Shown one piece after another: positions 36,384 through 48,399 of a stretch of DNA of 64,000 bases (position 1 is the first letter of the stretch; each line of letters opens with the position of its first letter). Below the pieces are notes generated by a model, which was not told the origin of the DNA, ran no database searches, and was given only the letters and a program-made list of their open reading frames with translations. This DNA is from Hetaerina americana. Taxonomy: Eukaryota; Arthropoda; Insecta; Odonata; Calopterygidae. Both the position numbers and the translations under genes were made by a program. The DNA lies in assembly GCA_022747635.1 (NCBI GenBank), contig JAKTNV010000003.1, positions 28,305,051-28,369,050 of the forward strand. Direction: 5' to 3'.

Positions 36384-37165
36384 TTGAAGATCCGCGGAAA
36401 CTTAAGTTGGAGACACAAATGATCATTTTTTATTTACAAATATCATGGCATGCATCACCAATGGAGGCAACAGCGGCACTTGGCTGCATCAAAATCTTTA
36501 TTAGAAACGAACCATGGCATTGGACAATGTTTGCTGTTACAATGTTGAATATTATAGTGCTATCATTCAAAAGTCACCTTCAACTTGAGATTCACATTCA
36601 CCCTTACTCCGCGATAGAAACACTAATCCTAAAATTTGAAAACCAGATTGAACCCATTCAAGGCATTATTGGCTTCAAAAAAGAAATGAATAATTTCTCA
36701 AAGGCGAACACGTAAAGCTCTCATGGCTGCATGCACTATACATTTCCTCCATCGTTGTTTTCTTCACCACCCTCGCGCATGTATGCAATGCAAAAGTGCA
36801 GTTCGTCATTTCAGCTAGTTCAAGTTTTTACAGTTGATTCCTCATTCCTCCAAACGAGTCCCACCATCTTCAAAATGGTCCATAAAGAAGGATCAAATAG
36901 CATAGTCATAGAATCTGGGGAAAACAGCGCGTCATATTTATTTCGCACAGGGACTAATCGAATTAAACCCGTCACATACTTCCCACGGCCTCGGCGACTC
37001 TTCTGGGAATATACAAGCAGCAAAAGTGAGGGGGAAAAAATGAAACATGAGCATGAAAGGTATGAGAGAACCAACTCTTAGCACCTCCCACGCCCTCAGG
37101 ATGCCTCCTTAAGAATGGATGACCGCATGAGTTAGCGCGGTCTTCCTTCAGTCCTCAATCGTGGA
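36384..37165. other. No assignable gene
   Basis: Frames at 36329-36715 (128 residues, starting inside the MITE) and 36731-37081 (116 residues) contain no motif known to me. I treat them as chance. Confidence 0.35.
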
Positions 37166-37169
37166 TCAC

Positions 37170-37620
37170 CTAATGACCGTGAATGGAACAAAGTGACGAG
37201 AGGTGCGAGTGAATGAAAAGGTCACCGCCGACGATGCCTACTTGCTTCATCCAACTGCCCCCCCCCCCAACAACCGCTGGACCCCTCCTCCTTACCCTCG
37301 CCCTCTCCTCATCCCACCACCCCGAAGGAAAGGCTCGATTTAATTTATGGGCGGGGCGGACGACATGGCGAGTACGCGGGACACGCACGCGCACATGAGT
37401 TCTGTGGGCAGAGGGAAATGTAATCGTGGAATCAGATAAGATGATATGCAAATGATAAAAGGAGCCGTGGGAATGTTCCGGGACAACGCCGGGTGGGCGA
37501 CATCGTCGAGGGTGCCGACGGAGGCCTGTCCGCCCGCCCTGCCCTCCCTTGGCCGCCCCGAAGGACGTGTCATAACCGGAGGACGTTTTCAAAAAAGAGC
37601 GCACGGGAATCTAAAAAACA
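37170..37620. other. GC-rich island
   Basis: CG-rich and C/T-biased block with a C10 run near 37260 and CG-dense stretches near 37350-37395 and 37480-37560. Open frames on both strands are compositional. Confidence 0.35.
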
Positions 37621-39035
37621 CAGTAGTCGAAAACGACAAACCCTTATAAACCTGAAATGGCTCCCACGTCATGAGGCAAGGTATTAACGCTACGAGAATC
37701 CATCGACCTCGATGTAGCCCCCTTTTATTCATCGAATCAATACGTCACTAACAATACGTGGGAGAAGCGTGTGAGCACCTTTTTGTGATGCAGAGCCGTG
37801 TGTCGACACAATGTTCAAAGTTGCATCTAAATTATGTCAGGGTCTTAATTTTTCTATACATACGTCTATACACAGGGTATACGTGTACGTCCCTATAAAA
37901 CGAGCACATTCGTATAGAAGTATAAAGGAAGAGCGGTGTAACGCAGGCTCTAAATATTAAGATCAATTTACGAACACACGCCACGGATTACAATGAATAT
38001 GAAGAGAGGGCAGCTATGAAGACGCTATTTTCGTTCTTAAGAACAACTGAGTATAATTGAGCAAATAAATATTGATAGCGGTTAATTATCAAGGAAAATC
38101 ATAACTTTTCATTGTCGACAGGCTATAATTACTTTAACTTTTGAAATAGTCCAAAATTTCTACTTTATTTTGAACTAAAAAGGTATATCTGATCTCATCT
38201 GCGCGAGTAGTATTCATAATCCAACGCAAGACAAACGTTGTGCGCATATCAATCTAATTTTTTGTAGTGCGACAGAAATTGTGACACACACGAAAACTGA
38301 TATAACATTATGACTGCACTAATGGTTTTAAAAGAACTCTATGTACCAACCTCATACAGAAAGGTTTTTATGGCCATGGGCATTCTCCATATCAAAAAAA
38401 ACTGTCATTTACAACATGTTACTCCTTCGACTAAACTTTTCAAACCGCAGGTCGTGAATTATTAGATATTTTTATCTAAGCAATGCCCAATGGATTAATA
38501 ATTCGTAATAAGTTTCAAGCTTCAGGAAAGACATAAATAAAAAGGTATTTCATGGCATCATGTACAGAAATAATAATGACACTGAAATTAGTTAAGAGTT
38601 GATGGTCCGCGCGGCTTGAAAAATGTGTTGTTATATTCCAGAAAACTGAAATGGCTAACAAGCACCGCAGGGTGACTTGAAAGTACTCGTCTCAATTGAC
38701 GAGAACGTGAGTGGCTCCGTACATTCTTAAATCACCATCGAGCTTCCTTAAATCACCGACGTACTTCTTCAAACGATAAAGTCGCGTATTCATCGTCGGA
38801 AACCAGCTACTCTTGGGAAAGAAATGCGAAATGCGTACGGTACAAATAAAAATCGCAAGAGACGACAGTTATTTCTGCGTTTCCACCTCCTTTCCTTTCT
38901 CGTTTCCCGTAAGCAATGTCAGATTTATTAGTAGGAAGCTAACCGGCCTCATAAATCACCAATCGCATCGGGTAGAGTTTATCGAGGCCCCCAACTACCG
39001 AGCCTATCTCCCCCACACGTTCAGCTAGGGTCTCC
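37621..39035. other. No recognised feature
   Basis: AT-rich DNA without coding frames of note. Confidence 0.4.
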
Positions 39036-39039
39036 GTAT

Positions 39040-39570
39040 CATACACACACACTATGGAAACCGGAGCGAGGATCACGCGGAGGAAGCATTCCCTTTCGGT
39101 CGAAGCCATGTCCAGTTTAAAGCCATCCATCCCTTCGACGACCCCCAGCGCTCCCTCCTCCCCGGAGAGAACGTGCCCTCCCTCCCCATTGTTATCCGCG
39201 GCGCGGCGTATAAGCGATGGCTGTACGGACGGACGGTGATCGGCAAGCGAGCCAAACTAGTTCAATGAAGACGGATTCTTCATTCCAAAGCCCGCCCATT
39301 CCCTCCTCCTCGTCCCCTCTCCCCCGAACCACTTCTGCATACAATCCTCATCTCCATTCAACTTTCTCTTGCCCTTCTCTCTCACTCTCTCCCACCCCCG
39401 CGATCTCTATATATCCTCACTCCCTTTCTTCCCTCCGGCCACATCCCTCTCCCTCCCCACGCAGTAGTCGTTCGCCCCCCCGGGGGTGTCCCTCAGCATT
39501 TCCCGACCGATCGAGAGAGCGTTCTCTGTGGTCGCATAGTTTGTGCAGGGGCAGGATTCGTTCCTGACAT
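39040..39570. other. GC-rich, pyrimidine-rich island
   Basis: Dense C/T runs with CG dinucleotides (39140-39520). Open frames in several phases encode Ser/Pro low complexity. It is a possible promoter or 5' UTR, unproven. Confidence 0.35.
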
Positions 39571-39644
39571 TTACGAGTGAGCCTTCCGGTTGAACTTATT
39601 TCAATCATCTTAATACCTCTTCTACATCGCTTAAGAATTTTTAC

Positions 39645-39722
39645 GAGGCGTGATGGTCCCGTGGGTACAGCGCTTCGCTGCTGAGCGGAGCACCCGGAAA
39701 CAATTTCCTGAGACACCTCTGG
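39645..39722 (+). repeat. tRNA-like SINE head
   Basis: The segment tggtcccgtgggtacagcgc resembles a tRNA D-arm and A box, followed by an anticodon-arm-like cttcgctgctgagcgg. The expected B box is degraded (aaacaatttcc). It is a decayed SINE or tRNA relic. Confidence 0.35.
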
Positions 39723-39779
39723 GAAATAAATGCTCTTCTTCACCTGAAAAATGTGATTTTCAGGTAACAGACCTTCTTA

Positions 39780-40130
39780 ATATGATGGATTGAAGGCTTT
39801 CGAGATGCATGCGAGGCAGAGGATGGAAAAAATAAGTTTGAAGAGAGAAAAAAAAGTGAATATGTTTGCAAAATGATGGGGGAAGAGATAAGTTACCGGG
39901 CGAAATCCGAAAAAAGCAGAAAAGTGGATGGAGGAAATATTGAAAGGTAGTGGAATGTGTGAGGCCGCGATAGAAGAGAGAACGTTGGGTAAGCGGGGTA
40001 GAGGAAGAAGGAGAGTAAGCTTTTATGACAGCATGCAGGCAGGCAGAAGTTAACGAGGAAACGAAGAAAGAATAGGAAGTTCCCATGACAGTTACAACTA
40101 CATAGTCGTTAGGAACTGTTCAAACCTAAC
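39780..40130 (+). repeat. LINE ORF2 C-terminal relic
   Basis: Reading across frames, the plus strand shows LKAFEMHARQRMEKISLKRE near 39793, then EKWMEEILKGSGMCEAAIEE near 39919, and GKRGRGRRRVSFYDSMQAGR near 39991. These match the conserved tail after the reverse transcriptase of insect LINEs. Stops and frameshifts break it, and the reverse transcriptase itself is absent, so the copy is 5'-truncated and dead. A shorter relative lies at 7530-7720. Confidence 0.6.
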
Positions 40131-41960
40131 TTTAACATAGGTGGAATTTCTTCATTGATTGATTGACTCATATTACAAGGTAAACTCTAATCTCACCCGT
40201 CAAAAAATCTGATGTTTGATTATTGAGGTTGATTATTGTGTTTTTATTGTGTATTATTCACACAATCGACGCAATCAGCCCGACTATTGGTTTTGATATC
40301 TGAGGGTAGAACTTAACTCCAACTTTCCCATACGGTATGCTAAATTCTTGCCTTTGGAATATGGGTGGAGCAAAATCCTTTTCTTTTACTACATGTGGTT
40401 TTCATTTGGAAAATGAAATATTTTTCAAATCACATACGGTGATTTTATGACAGGACGAAGTGGTATTACCCTGCCTCGAATGTTGGGCCTTCGAGTAGGT
40501 AACCTGACTACTCGGGAAATACGCATTATAAAAGCTAAAATTGAGTACTAGGATGGTTAAGCGATACGAAAATTGGTAGCTTTGATCTCTTTCCCAAGCT
40601 CAACATTTCTCCAGTGGACAGAGACTCCCTTCAAACAAAGAACTAACTGCCGAAATATACGGATATTTTGCAGGACTGAAGGAATCTAATTTTCGAGATG
40701 GTATCATCTTTGGAATATCGCTGGCTCAAGTGAATTAGCGTACAGGGAGACTACATTGAAAAATAAAACATTTTCACGGAAATAAGTCGCTTACATGTAT
40801 CCATTTCCAGAACTTCATAATACCCTCGTAACTTGCCCCAATAATAGCCGATTCTGATGGCATTTCAAATCCCAAAAAAACGCCAACATTAGAGTTCAAA
40901 ATAAGGCAAAGAAATACCTCTACTTAGTGCGACTATGAATTCTGCTGCACATATTATATCTGTATTCTCTAGCCGGGATTCAGCATGTGTTTTCTTTATT
41001 CGCGAGGGACAGCATCTCAGTTCCTTGTTTTTACAATGCCCCTCCTTTGATCAGCTTGACTTATCGCCCCAGCGACTACTAGGCAGATACCCGCTGTGCA
41101 ATTCCTTTTTTATTTAAATAACTAACAACTCCCTCACCAATCTTTTTTATTACTCTTTCTCTTTTACCGCCGTCCCGATTCCTCCACCCTAATCATCATT
41201 AATTCATTGTGTGGGCATATCTTCAGTAATCAAACATAAGAAGCTTTGATTTCTCTTCCTGAATATCACCTTCAACCCCCACGCCTCTCGCACTCTCTCG
41301 GCCAACTTCATTCATTGTGCGACACCTAGATTTATTCAAAGTGTTTGTTATTCCTGTTATGATCTCTTTCAACAATGCACTGCCGACGCTCGCATACCAT
41401 TCGCACGTTTCACTCACCTCGCTTTCATTCACGCACTACTTCACGATGAGCGGTCTTCTTTGGCTTTGCATTTCCCAAATATGAACGAAAAACGGTTTTG
41501 TATTACCGAGATAATACAATTATAGCCCAGCTAAGAATACATAACTATTTTCAATCAAATAAAAGTTTCAGGAAACCGTTTGTATGCCTGAGAATCTTCC
41601 AAAACCCTAGTTTTTGAGCATTGGGACCGATATTTATGATAATGTTCCTCTCTTCACATTTATGATACATTACGGAGATTACAAACTGTTGTCGGGTGCC
41701 ACAAATAAAATGCGATATACTTTAAAGGAAAATGAGAAAGTAACAAAATGCAGGCATTACCACTTAATCAAAGAACAATCATAAATTCTGTATATCATAT
41801 ATATAAACGTATGGACTGTTCCCACATTCAAACTTATTTAAATAGTCTAATATAGTATTTTGGCGAATAAAAAAATGTGTTGCTCGTATGAGGGTCACAG
41901 ATTCAAGTCATAATTGTAGATCTGCAGCTCTGCTCGACGGGTAACACTTTGTGATCTTGT
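40131..41960. other. No assignable gene
   Basis: A diverged repeat-like stretch (accctgcctcgaatg, then ggccttcgagtaggtaacct) lies near 40470-40510. The rest is AT-rich and unremarkable. Confidence 0.35.
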
Positions 41961-41965
41961 AAATA

Positions 41966-42523
41966 CAGGGTTCGTCCGGAAAATAAGTGTACTGACTCCT
42001 GGGCTGGGCGCGCCGCTCCAGGCGCGCCCAGCACCGCTCTGACGGGCTGCGATTGGAGGGGAGTATGTTGGCAAGCGACGCTGAAAAAGGCAGTCGGCTC
42101 TGAGCTGTGGTGTAGTGAGGAGCTCTGTTAACGCGAACCTCCACGCTTCGACCCACGTCACGGAACGCGATGCCGAAGTTTTTGGAGCGGCGTTATTCCA
42201 TCAAATTTGCGGTAAAGCTTGGGAAATCGTCTACCGAAACTGTCGGTATGATTAACCAGGCTCACGGGGAGTCAGCCATGTCCAGAAACATTATCTTTCG
42301 GTGGCACAAGATGTTCGTGGAGGGCAGAAAAGAGGTCGACGACGAGTCTTCGAGAGGTTCCCGATGATGCCTTCGCGGGAGCGTTCCAGGAATGGGAACG
42401 CCGCTGGAACAAGTGTATCGACTCACAAGGGTCCTATTTTGAGGAATATTAGCTTAAGATATGGAAAAGTGTAATAAATTTTTTTTCCTGAGCTCAGTAC
42501 ACTTATTTTCCGGACGAACCCTG
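41966..42523 (+). mobile_element. Mariner deletion derivative, second subfamily (558 bp)
   Basis: Perfect 30-bp inverted repeats (41966-41995 and 42494-42523, starting cagggttcgtccggaaaata) are flanked by TA (41964-41965 and 42524-42525). Inside are the two ends of a mariner transposase gene joined by a deletion. The repeats and protein differ from the 753-bp family, so this is an independent deletion derivative. The 5' untranslated part (42000-42060) is unusually GC-rich. Confidence 0.9.
42170..42367 (+). pseudogene. Mariner transposase, N-terminal HTH remnant
   Basis: This 65-residue frame starts MPKFLERRYSIKFAVKLGKS and contains the mariner N-terminal helix-turn-helix, ending FVEGRKEVDDESSRGSR. 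A deletion junction follows. In another frame the next bases (about 42363-42460) read AFAGAFQEWERRWNKCIDSQ followed by GSYFEEY and stop, the mariner C-terminus. The whole D,D34D catalytic domain is missing. Confidence 0.82.
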
Positions 42524-42525
42524 TA

Positions 42526-43675
42526 TATGAGCACAGGGTTTGGGGAGCAATAGACAGGGTAAGTGACTGTCTGTCCCTTTTTCAAAACTTAATTTCATAC
42601 CACATAGTGCTTCTGAATATTAGTATACATTAACTTGCCTTCAAACTCTTCTATCAATTCAAACCTAAGGTTGATGGTGACGTAATTTTATCCCCTGCGT
42701 AGATTATTATACTGAACAACGTTAGAAATAATTTGAATAGAAATCGTTCCATAGTTCTCAGTTTTAATAATCTTTCCATATCATCCAAGATGACATGATG
42801 CTTTTCCATTACGAAAATTGTTGTTTTCCGATTGAAATTATGTCAAATTTGGGCGCTTAAAGAACATATTCCCCTTCGTATATGTTGACACAAAATAACC
42901 TTCATCAAAAACTAGTGGATATTAACTTATTGACCACCGTGTCTGTTATAAAAATGACTAATTTTAAAGTTAAAACATAACTTTGTAACAATTGCTATCT
43001 GCTGGTGTAAACAATTTTGTATTATTCACTTCCAAACGCATGCTTTATTTCCAAATTTCTGGTTTCAGCGTCACAGTAAAATCAATTACATGCAATTACA
43101 CCTGATGAAACGTTGTAATGGAGCGGATAGTGAAAATGAAGTTAACTAGTAGAAATGATCAGTTCAAAATGATTTCAATCAGGGATGAATAAATATATAG
43201 ATTATTGTCATATTGCCCGGAGTCAATAGCATTGTACTTTTCAACATAAATTGAACATTTCGTTTTCTTTATATTACTCATTTTCAATGTTATACCTGCT
43301 GATTTTCTGATGGACCTTATCTTGTATTGATTATCATACTTTTCTTTGGTCTGTTTTTCCTTTTCCTTGTTTTAATGCGGATTGTAAAAATTGAACTCCA
43401 GCGATTATGCGTTAGTTTTTCATTTAATAATATTTGTGTTACGATTAGTTTGGCTGCTTCCATATATTTCATGAGCGATTGACAATAATGAAAATCGTGA
43501 AAACCAATAGTAATAAAAATGGAATTAAGTGAAACACTGACGGATAGTTTCTGATTAATACATCTAAATGTTGATTAGAGCGAAATTCCTATTAAAATTG
43601 TATCAACCTGTATTGTTTCAGACTACTTTTAATACACATAGTATTTATCAGCACGCGGGTTACTCTTTAAAATTG
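42526..43675. other. AT-rich DNA, nothing recognised
   Basis: No frames, repeats or structure of note. Confidence 0.4.
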
Positions 43676-43679
43676 GTTG

Positions 43680-44380
43680 GCAATTCCCGTCTCGATGGAC
43701 CATTATCATCCCTAAGCAGCTTCACTTTTGTTTTCCCCTGCCATTTTCCCTTCCCATCTCTCCTCTTCCGTCCGGTCCACTCCCAACCCTTCGAGCGTCG
43801 CCCTCGACTTCTCACTCCACCCCCAACGCTCCATTTTCGCCTCGCCTTCTCCCGCCACCCACCCTTCCACCCCTCCCTCACCCTCTCTCACTCTCTCGCC
43901 GCATTGGAAACCTCAACGGCCGCAGAGGAGCATGCGTAACAATGGTCCCCGGAGACAATGGCCACTTAACATAAATTTTCAACTTTTTCCGCTTCCTCCG
44001 TCATCCATCATTCCCCATCGCACAAGACCGCGATCATTGGCATTTATTTCGCTTCGTAATTTGTTTCAGGGGCGCCCCCCGTCCAAGCGGCTCGATACCA
44101 GTTTCCATTTCCCGAGCCTTCCTTCGGAAACCTCCACCCCCGCCCTCTCGGACGGCATCAGACGGATTTTTACGTGGAAACGGCATTCGTCGAATTGCTC
44201 GGCGTCTCGCGCGTCTGCGGGCCGCGGGGAGAAGTCCAGAGAGGCCACCGGAGGCGGCGAGAGACGGCTATCAGCGGGCGAAATCGGTGACGAGATGTTC
44301 CGAGGGAGAGAACGTCATTCATCCAGCGGACCTCTTTCCATCGTCCAACCCTCCTTATACTCCCCTCCCTAACCCCTGGT
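43680..44380. other. GC-rich island
   Basis: C/T-rich then CG-rich block (for example ggcgtctcgcgcgtctgcgg near 44200), with long compositional frames on the plus strand (43728-44372, 214 residues). The frame is Ser/Pro/Arg-rich and has no domain. It is a possible promoter region. 44381-45085 returns to AT-rich DNA without features. Confidence 0.35.
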
Positions 44381-45085
44381 GAAAAGTATCACGTGGTTCC
44401 TTTCTCGGACGGATGAACTGCAATTATATGATGTCCACTGCAGCCCTAGCCATTGCTGATAATAGAGTCCCCCCCACCGTGAATTGTGTCAATTTTATAA
44501 TGGAGTCTCTTTCTCACTACGCCCTGCACAGGTGGTTGTCAGTCGTGGAGTTGCCAAGTATATTTGTTGGTCATTTACTTGCACATTAGGGGGCGTAAAG
44601 AAATTCGAAGGAACCGAATAACTGTATCTCTATTAAAACCTTTCACTCCTTACGTTATGCTGCCAATATGGAAGGAATTTTATTTCTCATGTTCTTTCCG
44701 TGTCGTATTTTCTAATTTGGGTAAGTATCTATTCACCCCGTGGATTAGAATATGTTTCGTGCAGCGAACAGAATTGCTTTACCAGTCGGCTAACCTAAAA
44801 ACTCTAAAGCACGATTGTTATTCTTTTTTAGGGTAACCTTTAAGATTCGCTGTCGATACCTAATATGTATATTTGAACTAATTTCGGTCACATCATAATC
44901 ATTTTGCCATAATACCTTTCTCCTTTCTTCCTTGATTCTTTCTCTTTCCTCATCCTTGAAATACGAAGTGATTTGTGATTCCAGAAAGCTTGAAAAATTA
45001 AACATTTAATAATAGAGATAAAATTAAATCTAGAATATTTCTGAAATTTGTTGTCTCCGGCGTAAATTTATGGAATTTGTATTAA

Positions 45086-45297
45086 GTATTGAAATGAAAT
45101 TACTGACTTTGTAATTCCAGACACTTTATTTATAGATGCGACCCAGGTTTCGACGTTGAACGTCATTATCAGGTTGATGATGACGTTCAACGTCGATTGA
45201 TCAACCTGATGATGACGTTCAACGTCGAAACCTGTATCGTGTCTTTCAATAAAGTGTGTGGAATTGAAAAGTCAATAATTTCATTTCATTTCAATAC
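45086..45297. mobile_element. Palindromic element with two inverted hammerhead-like cores
   Basis: The left arm begins gtattgaaatgaaatt and the right arm ends with its mirror (aatttcatttcaatac type). Arms of about 90 bp are imperfect inverted repeats. The right arm, plus strand, has CTGATGA at 45206-45212, a stem gacgt/acgtc, GAAA at 45227-45230, then CCTGTATC. The left arm, minus strand, has CTGATAA (45166-45172 complement), the same stem, GAAA (45148-45151 complement), then CCTGGGTC. A third partial repeat of the stem (gatgacgttcaacgtcga) lies in the centre. No target duplication was found. Confidence 0.65.
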
Positions 45298-45614
45298 ATA
45301 ATTTTTCTGATAGTTCATCCCTACACTTCTATCTTTTTTGATTTGACCAACTGAACCTTCATTTTATTCTCGCCAAATAATTCGTTATTTTTTCATTCCC
45401 TAACTTATCTAATTTAATGAAGCTAATTTACCCCCAAATTATTAAATTCAAGAGTAGGGTGAAGTTATTTTGTATATTTATACCCACAAGTTTAATTATC
45501 TATGCGCTTGTAAAAAGTTAATCAAAATCTGTTAAACCGCTCTTGGGAGAACTGATGAAGTGACAGACTGAATTTGATTTTTCTAAATATTTATGAACCC
45601 ATTCGAGATCTCGG

Positions 45615-45647
45615 AACTTTTAATGACGTTTAACGTCATTAAAAGTT
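45615..45647. repeat. Perfect 33-bp palindrome
   Basis: Arms aacttttaatgacgtt and aacgtcattaaaagtt are exact reverse complements around a single T. The core gacgtttaacgtc differs by one base from the stem gacgttcaacgtc of the palindromic element 320 bp upstream. Confidence 0.9.
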
Positions 45648-45876
45648 ACAGTTAAAGGTAATCATCGAATGACGTTTTTATTTAACGGAGCAGTTAAAAA
45701 AGGTTAAACAAGGGATGGAGCACTAACACATCGAATCAGACACGAGTATCTGGTCCGAATTATGAGCGCTGCGTGAAAATGTTCAAAAACTATTCAAAAA
45801 CACTTTTTTTCCCGCCATGACCTCAGCAGAAGATTTATGTAACCGTAACACCACCATGAAGGCAATGCCTTTTGTT

Positions 45877-45921
45877 GAAAGGATTTCTAAGTAGGGCTAC
45901 ACCCTACTTCGAAATCCTTTC
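45877..45921. repeat. Hairpin, 20-bp arms
   Basis: Arms gaaaggatttctaagtaggg (45877-45896) and its complement (45902-45921) have one mismatch and a 5-nt loop ctaca. There is no T run after it that would suggest a terminator. It is probably a collapsed MITE or a structural repeat. Confidence 0.85.
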
Positions 45922-47389
45922 GTCACCATCATAATAATTTCCGAGGCAGAGACAGCAGAGTAACATTTTTTTGGCGAACTTCAGTCCCAAAAATTGCGAG
46001 ATGTGTAACCCGCGCACACATGTGGCGAATCCAGGCAAATATATTCAGGGGGTTTTGCTATGGCTGGCACGCTTCCTGGAGGGAGTAAAGGAGTTAGATT
46101 TCATTTAACCATGGAAACTAAGTAATACTAAGGCGAGGGGGAGTAGGGGAAGAATCAAATTGACGAATCCTAACCTCGATCATTGTGGTTCATCGAATGG
46201 TATTTTCAATGTTTACATTTAAACTAGTGCACATTTTCTTTTTTCAATCCAATAAATTGTATCACCATGAACAAAATTTCATATTATCAATAATGCTATT
46301 CTAATACTTATGAATATGTATATGGAATAGCAAAACGTTGATTTGAGTATGGAAATATTCGTCTAGGGAACGAAAAGAGAACAGAAAATTAGAGCTTAAA
46401 TAATTGCTTCCATTTAATTAAGTTGATAATTTAAAAATACATTATCCATAAAAATATGATAATCGTGTCCTATTTTTAAATTGAGAGTGTTGGAAGTGCC
46501 GTGAGATAGTATAAGAAAAATTTGTGGGAGTAGCTACCTATTGGATTTTTCGTACATGGGTTCAGTCCTTTTCAACTCTTAGATATAGCAATCAACGTAA
46601 TAATGAGTCTAGTGTGCGGAGAAAGGCGAAAGAAATAGAAAAAATATAGAAAATGACGATATTCACGATAGGAAAAATGACGACGATTAACTCTCATGCT
46701 CCGCACACAATATAAAAATTAAGCACTTAAACTCAAAAGAAAAAGGATACTCTTAAGTCATTTCCCAGGCCTCAGCCCAACTTAGAGGCAGTATTCCGAT
46801 TTAATTCACTATGCTTCATATTTATGAATTCCGTAATTCATTCGGGCACTCCAGAAACTAAATTCCAATGAGAAAACTCTTTTGCAATTTCATCGACGGC
46901 TGCGTATGCCGCAACCCGCCGAAGGGACAATAATAGCGAAATAGATACACATAGCACCGGCCAATTTCATTGACTGCGTTAAAGATCAGCTTCTATTTCA
47001 ACAATCCAGGAGTGAATGGCAGCTTTGTACCCGCCCTGATGGCGCTCGTGCTGCCCACGAACTGATCTCCTTGTCTGCTGAGTGATAAAAAAAATAAACT
47101 TATAAACTTCCCTTGTATTGTGATGGAACCACGCCTCAAGTATTGAATGCAGATTAGGTCTCTGACCCGAGATCATACCTCGCGCTTCCCATATCATGAA
47201 CAAGCTATCGTAAAATAATTGCACCTAAATGAGCGATAATTTCAGCCGAGCACGCCCACGATGACAAAATTTCATCCATAATTACATAGGAGGGAAAAAA
47301 ATAGCGAGAATACGTCCGGATGGTCGTATTCGCATTTGTGCATGACTCAATGCCGTGGAATTACTCTTACCCTCCGTTAGGACAACATA

Positions 47390-47520
47390 CACCCAACCAA
47401 ACCACAGTGATCAACCCGAAGGTTATTTGATAGGCGGGGAAATAATCATTCATGAGTAAGGGGCCCAATTCCTCTCCCCATGTCATTAATCGTTTGTCTG
47501 CTAAGTCACGTTAACCAGGG
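47390..47520 (-). repeat. SINE family B fragment
   Basis: Blocks accacagtgatcaacccgaa and aaggggcccaattcctctcc match the tail half of the family B copy at 165-398 in the same orientation. No tRNA head is visible. Confidence 0.45.
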
Positions 47521-47569
47521 AGCTGCAGTAGTAGTTTACAGCGAAGTTAGTTAAGATGAGGTGAGCTAT

Positions 47570-47860
47570 TAGGGACATTTGAATAATTTGGTAGGAACAT
47601 GTCTTTCAGGATACGGGAAAATGGTGGAGAGAAACCCGGCGTAGGCATTAGCCTACTCCTAACGAAAAGCGCAATAGGGTCCGCAGTCTAACGCCTAATC
47701 CGACGGACGACGTACTCTACATGAAGTGCTCTTCATATAGCACCTCAAGAAGCGGGTCGGGATTAAGCCATTGAAAATTCCGCCCCCGCCAGGATTCGGA
47801 CTCTCAGGGAAGAAAGCCAATGTACTCGTCACTGAACCCACCCATTCCCACCAGAGATTC
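47570..47860 (-). repeat. SINE family A, diverged copy
   Basis: In the same order as the young copy at 1471-1773 it shows gtggagagaaacccggcgta, ggcattagcctactcc, ccgacggacgacgtactc, and a degenerate B-box zone (gccaggattcggactctcag). It is clearly older than the copies at 1.5 and 15.5 kb. Confidence 0.7.
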
Positions 47861-47929
47861 ATACCATTTGGAATTTTAGGCTAGTACTTCTAAAGGCATG
47901 GCTCGGAACGTAAACATGATACTCTCCGG

Positions 47930-47990
47930 TCAGCAGTCGAACGCGTGCCCCACCCACCGGGCTGCCCGCAAGGGTGGATCCAAGGGGTAC
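47930..47990 (-). repeat. tRNA-like 5' half
   Basis: The minus strand reads ggtgggtggggcacgcgttc and then gactgctgaccgg, similar to a D arm plus anticodon arm. No B box follows, so it is a partial SINE head. 47991-48400 is AT-rich and otherwise blank. Confidence 0.3.
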
Positions 47991-48399
47991 CCACCTTGGG
48001 AAATATTTTTTATTCCAATAAAAATCAAAATAAATGTTACTTAAATGCCCGAAACTAAATTTTCATACCTGCTGCCACCCGGGCATTAAATTATGTACTG
48101 CGAGGTGCGTTGGCTCCTCTAATTTAGTGTGATTTATTTCATATTAACATGACCCCCACCCTCCTTTGTGAGAAAATAGGGCATAAAATTGTTTAAATTG
48201 GAATATGTCCACCACTTTTATAGGTTTTCTAGGCCCACCACTGTTACCACGCCGCTCACGTAAACCCACACATTTTTTTTTCAAAAATATCAATCCGTTT
48301 CAAATTTTAGGTTTCTCTCGGTTTAGATTTCAAACATGTCGCCATCTCAGCCGTTGATCGTAAACGCTTGAGCAAGCGATCCCCGCATCGCCGACGATG

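Larger units (their letters stand above)
45298..47385. other. AT-rich DNA with short hairpins
   Basis: Two strong inverted repeats are listed separately (45615-45647 and 45877-45921). A weaker one pairs gtgtgcggag (46612) with ctccgcacac (46699). The minus-strand frame 46979-47224 (81 residues) has no recognised motif. Confidence 0.4.

Noticed and set aside
36329..36715. 128-residue plus-strand frame
   Set aside because: It starts inside a MITE end, and no recognisable domain or homologous copy is visible.
43728..44372. 214-residue plus-strand frame
   Set aside because: Compositional frame in a GC-rich island, with no motif.
46979..47224. 81-residue minus-strand frame
   Set aside because: It has reasonable complexity but no motif and no splice context that I could support.
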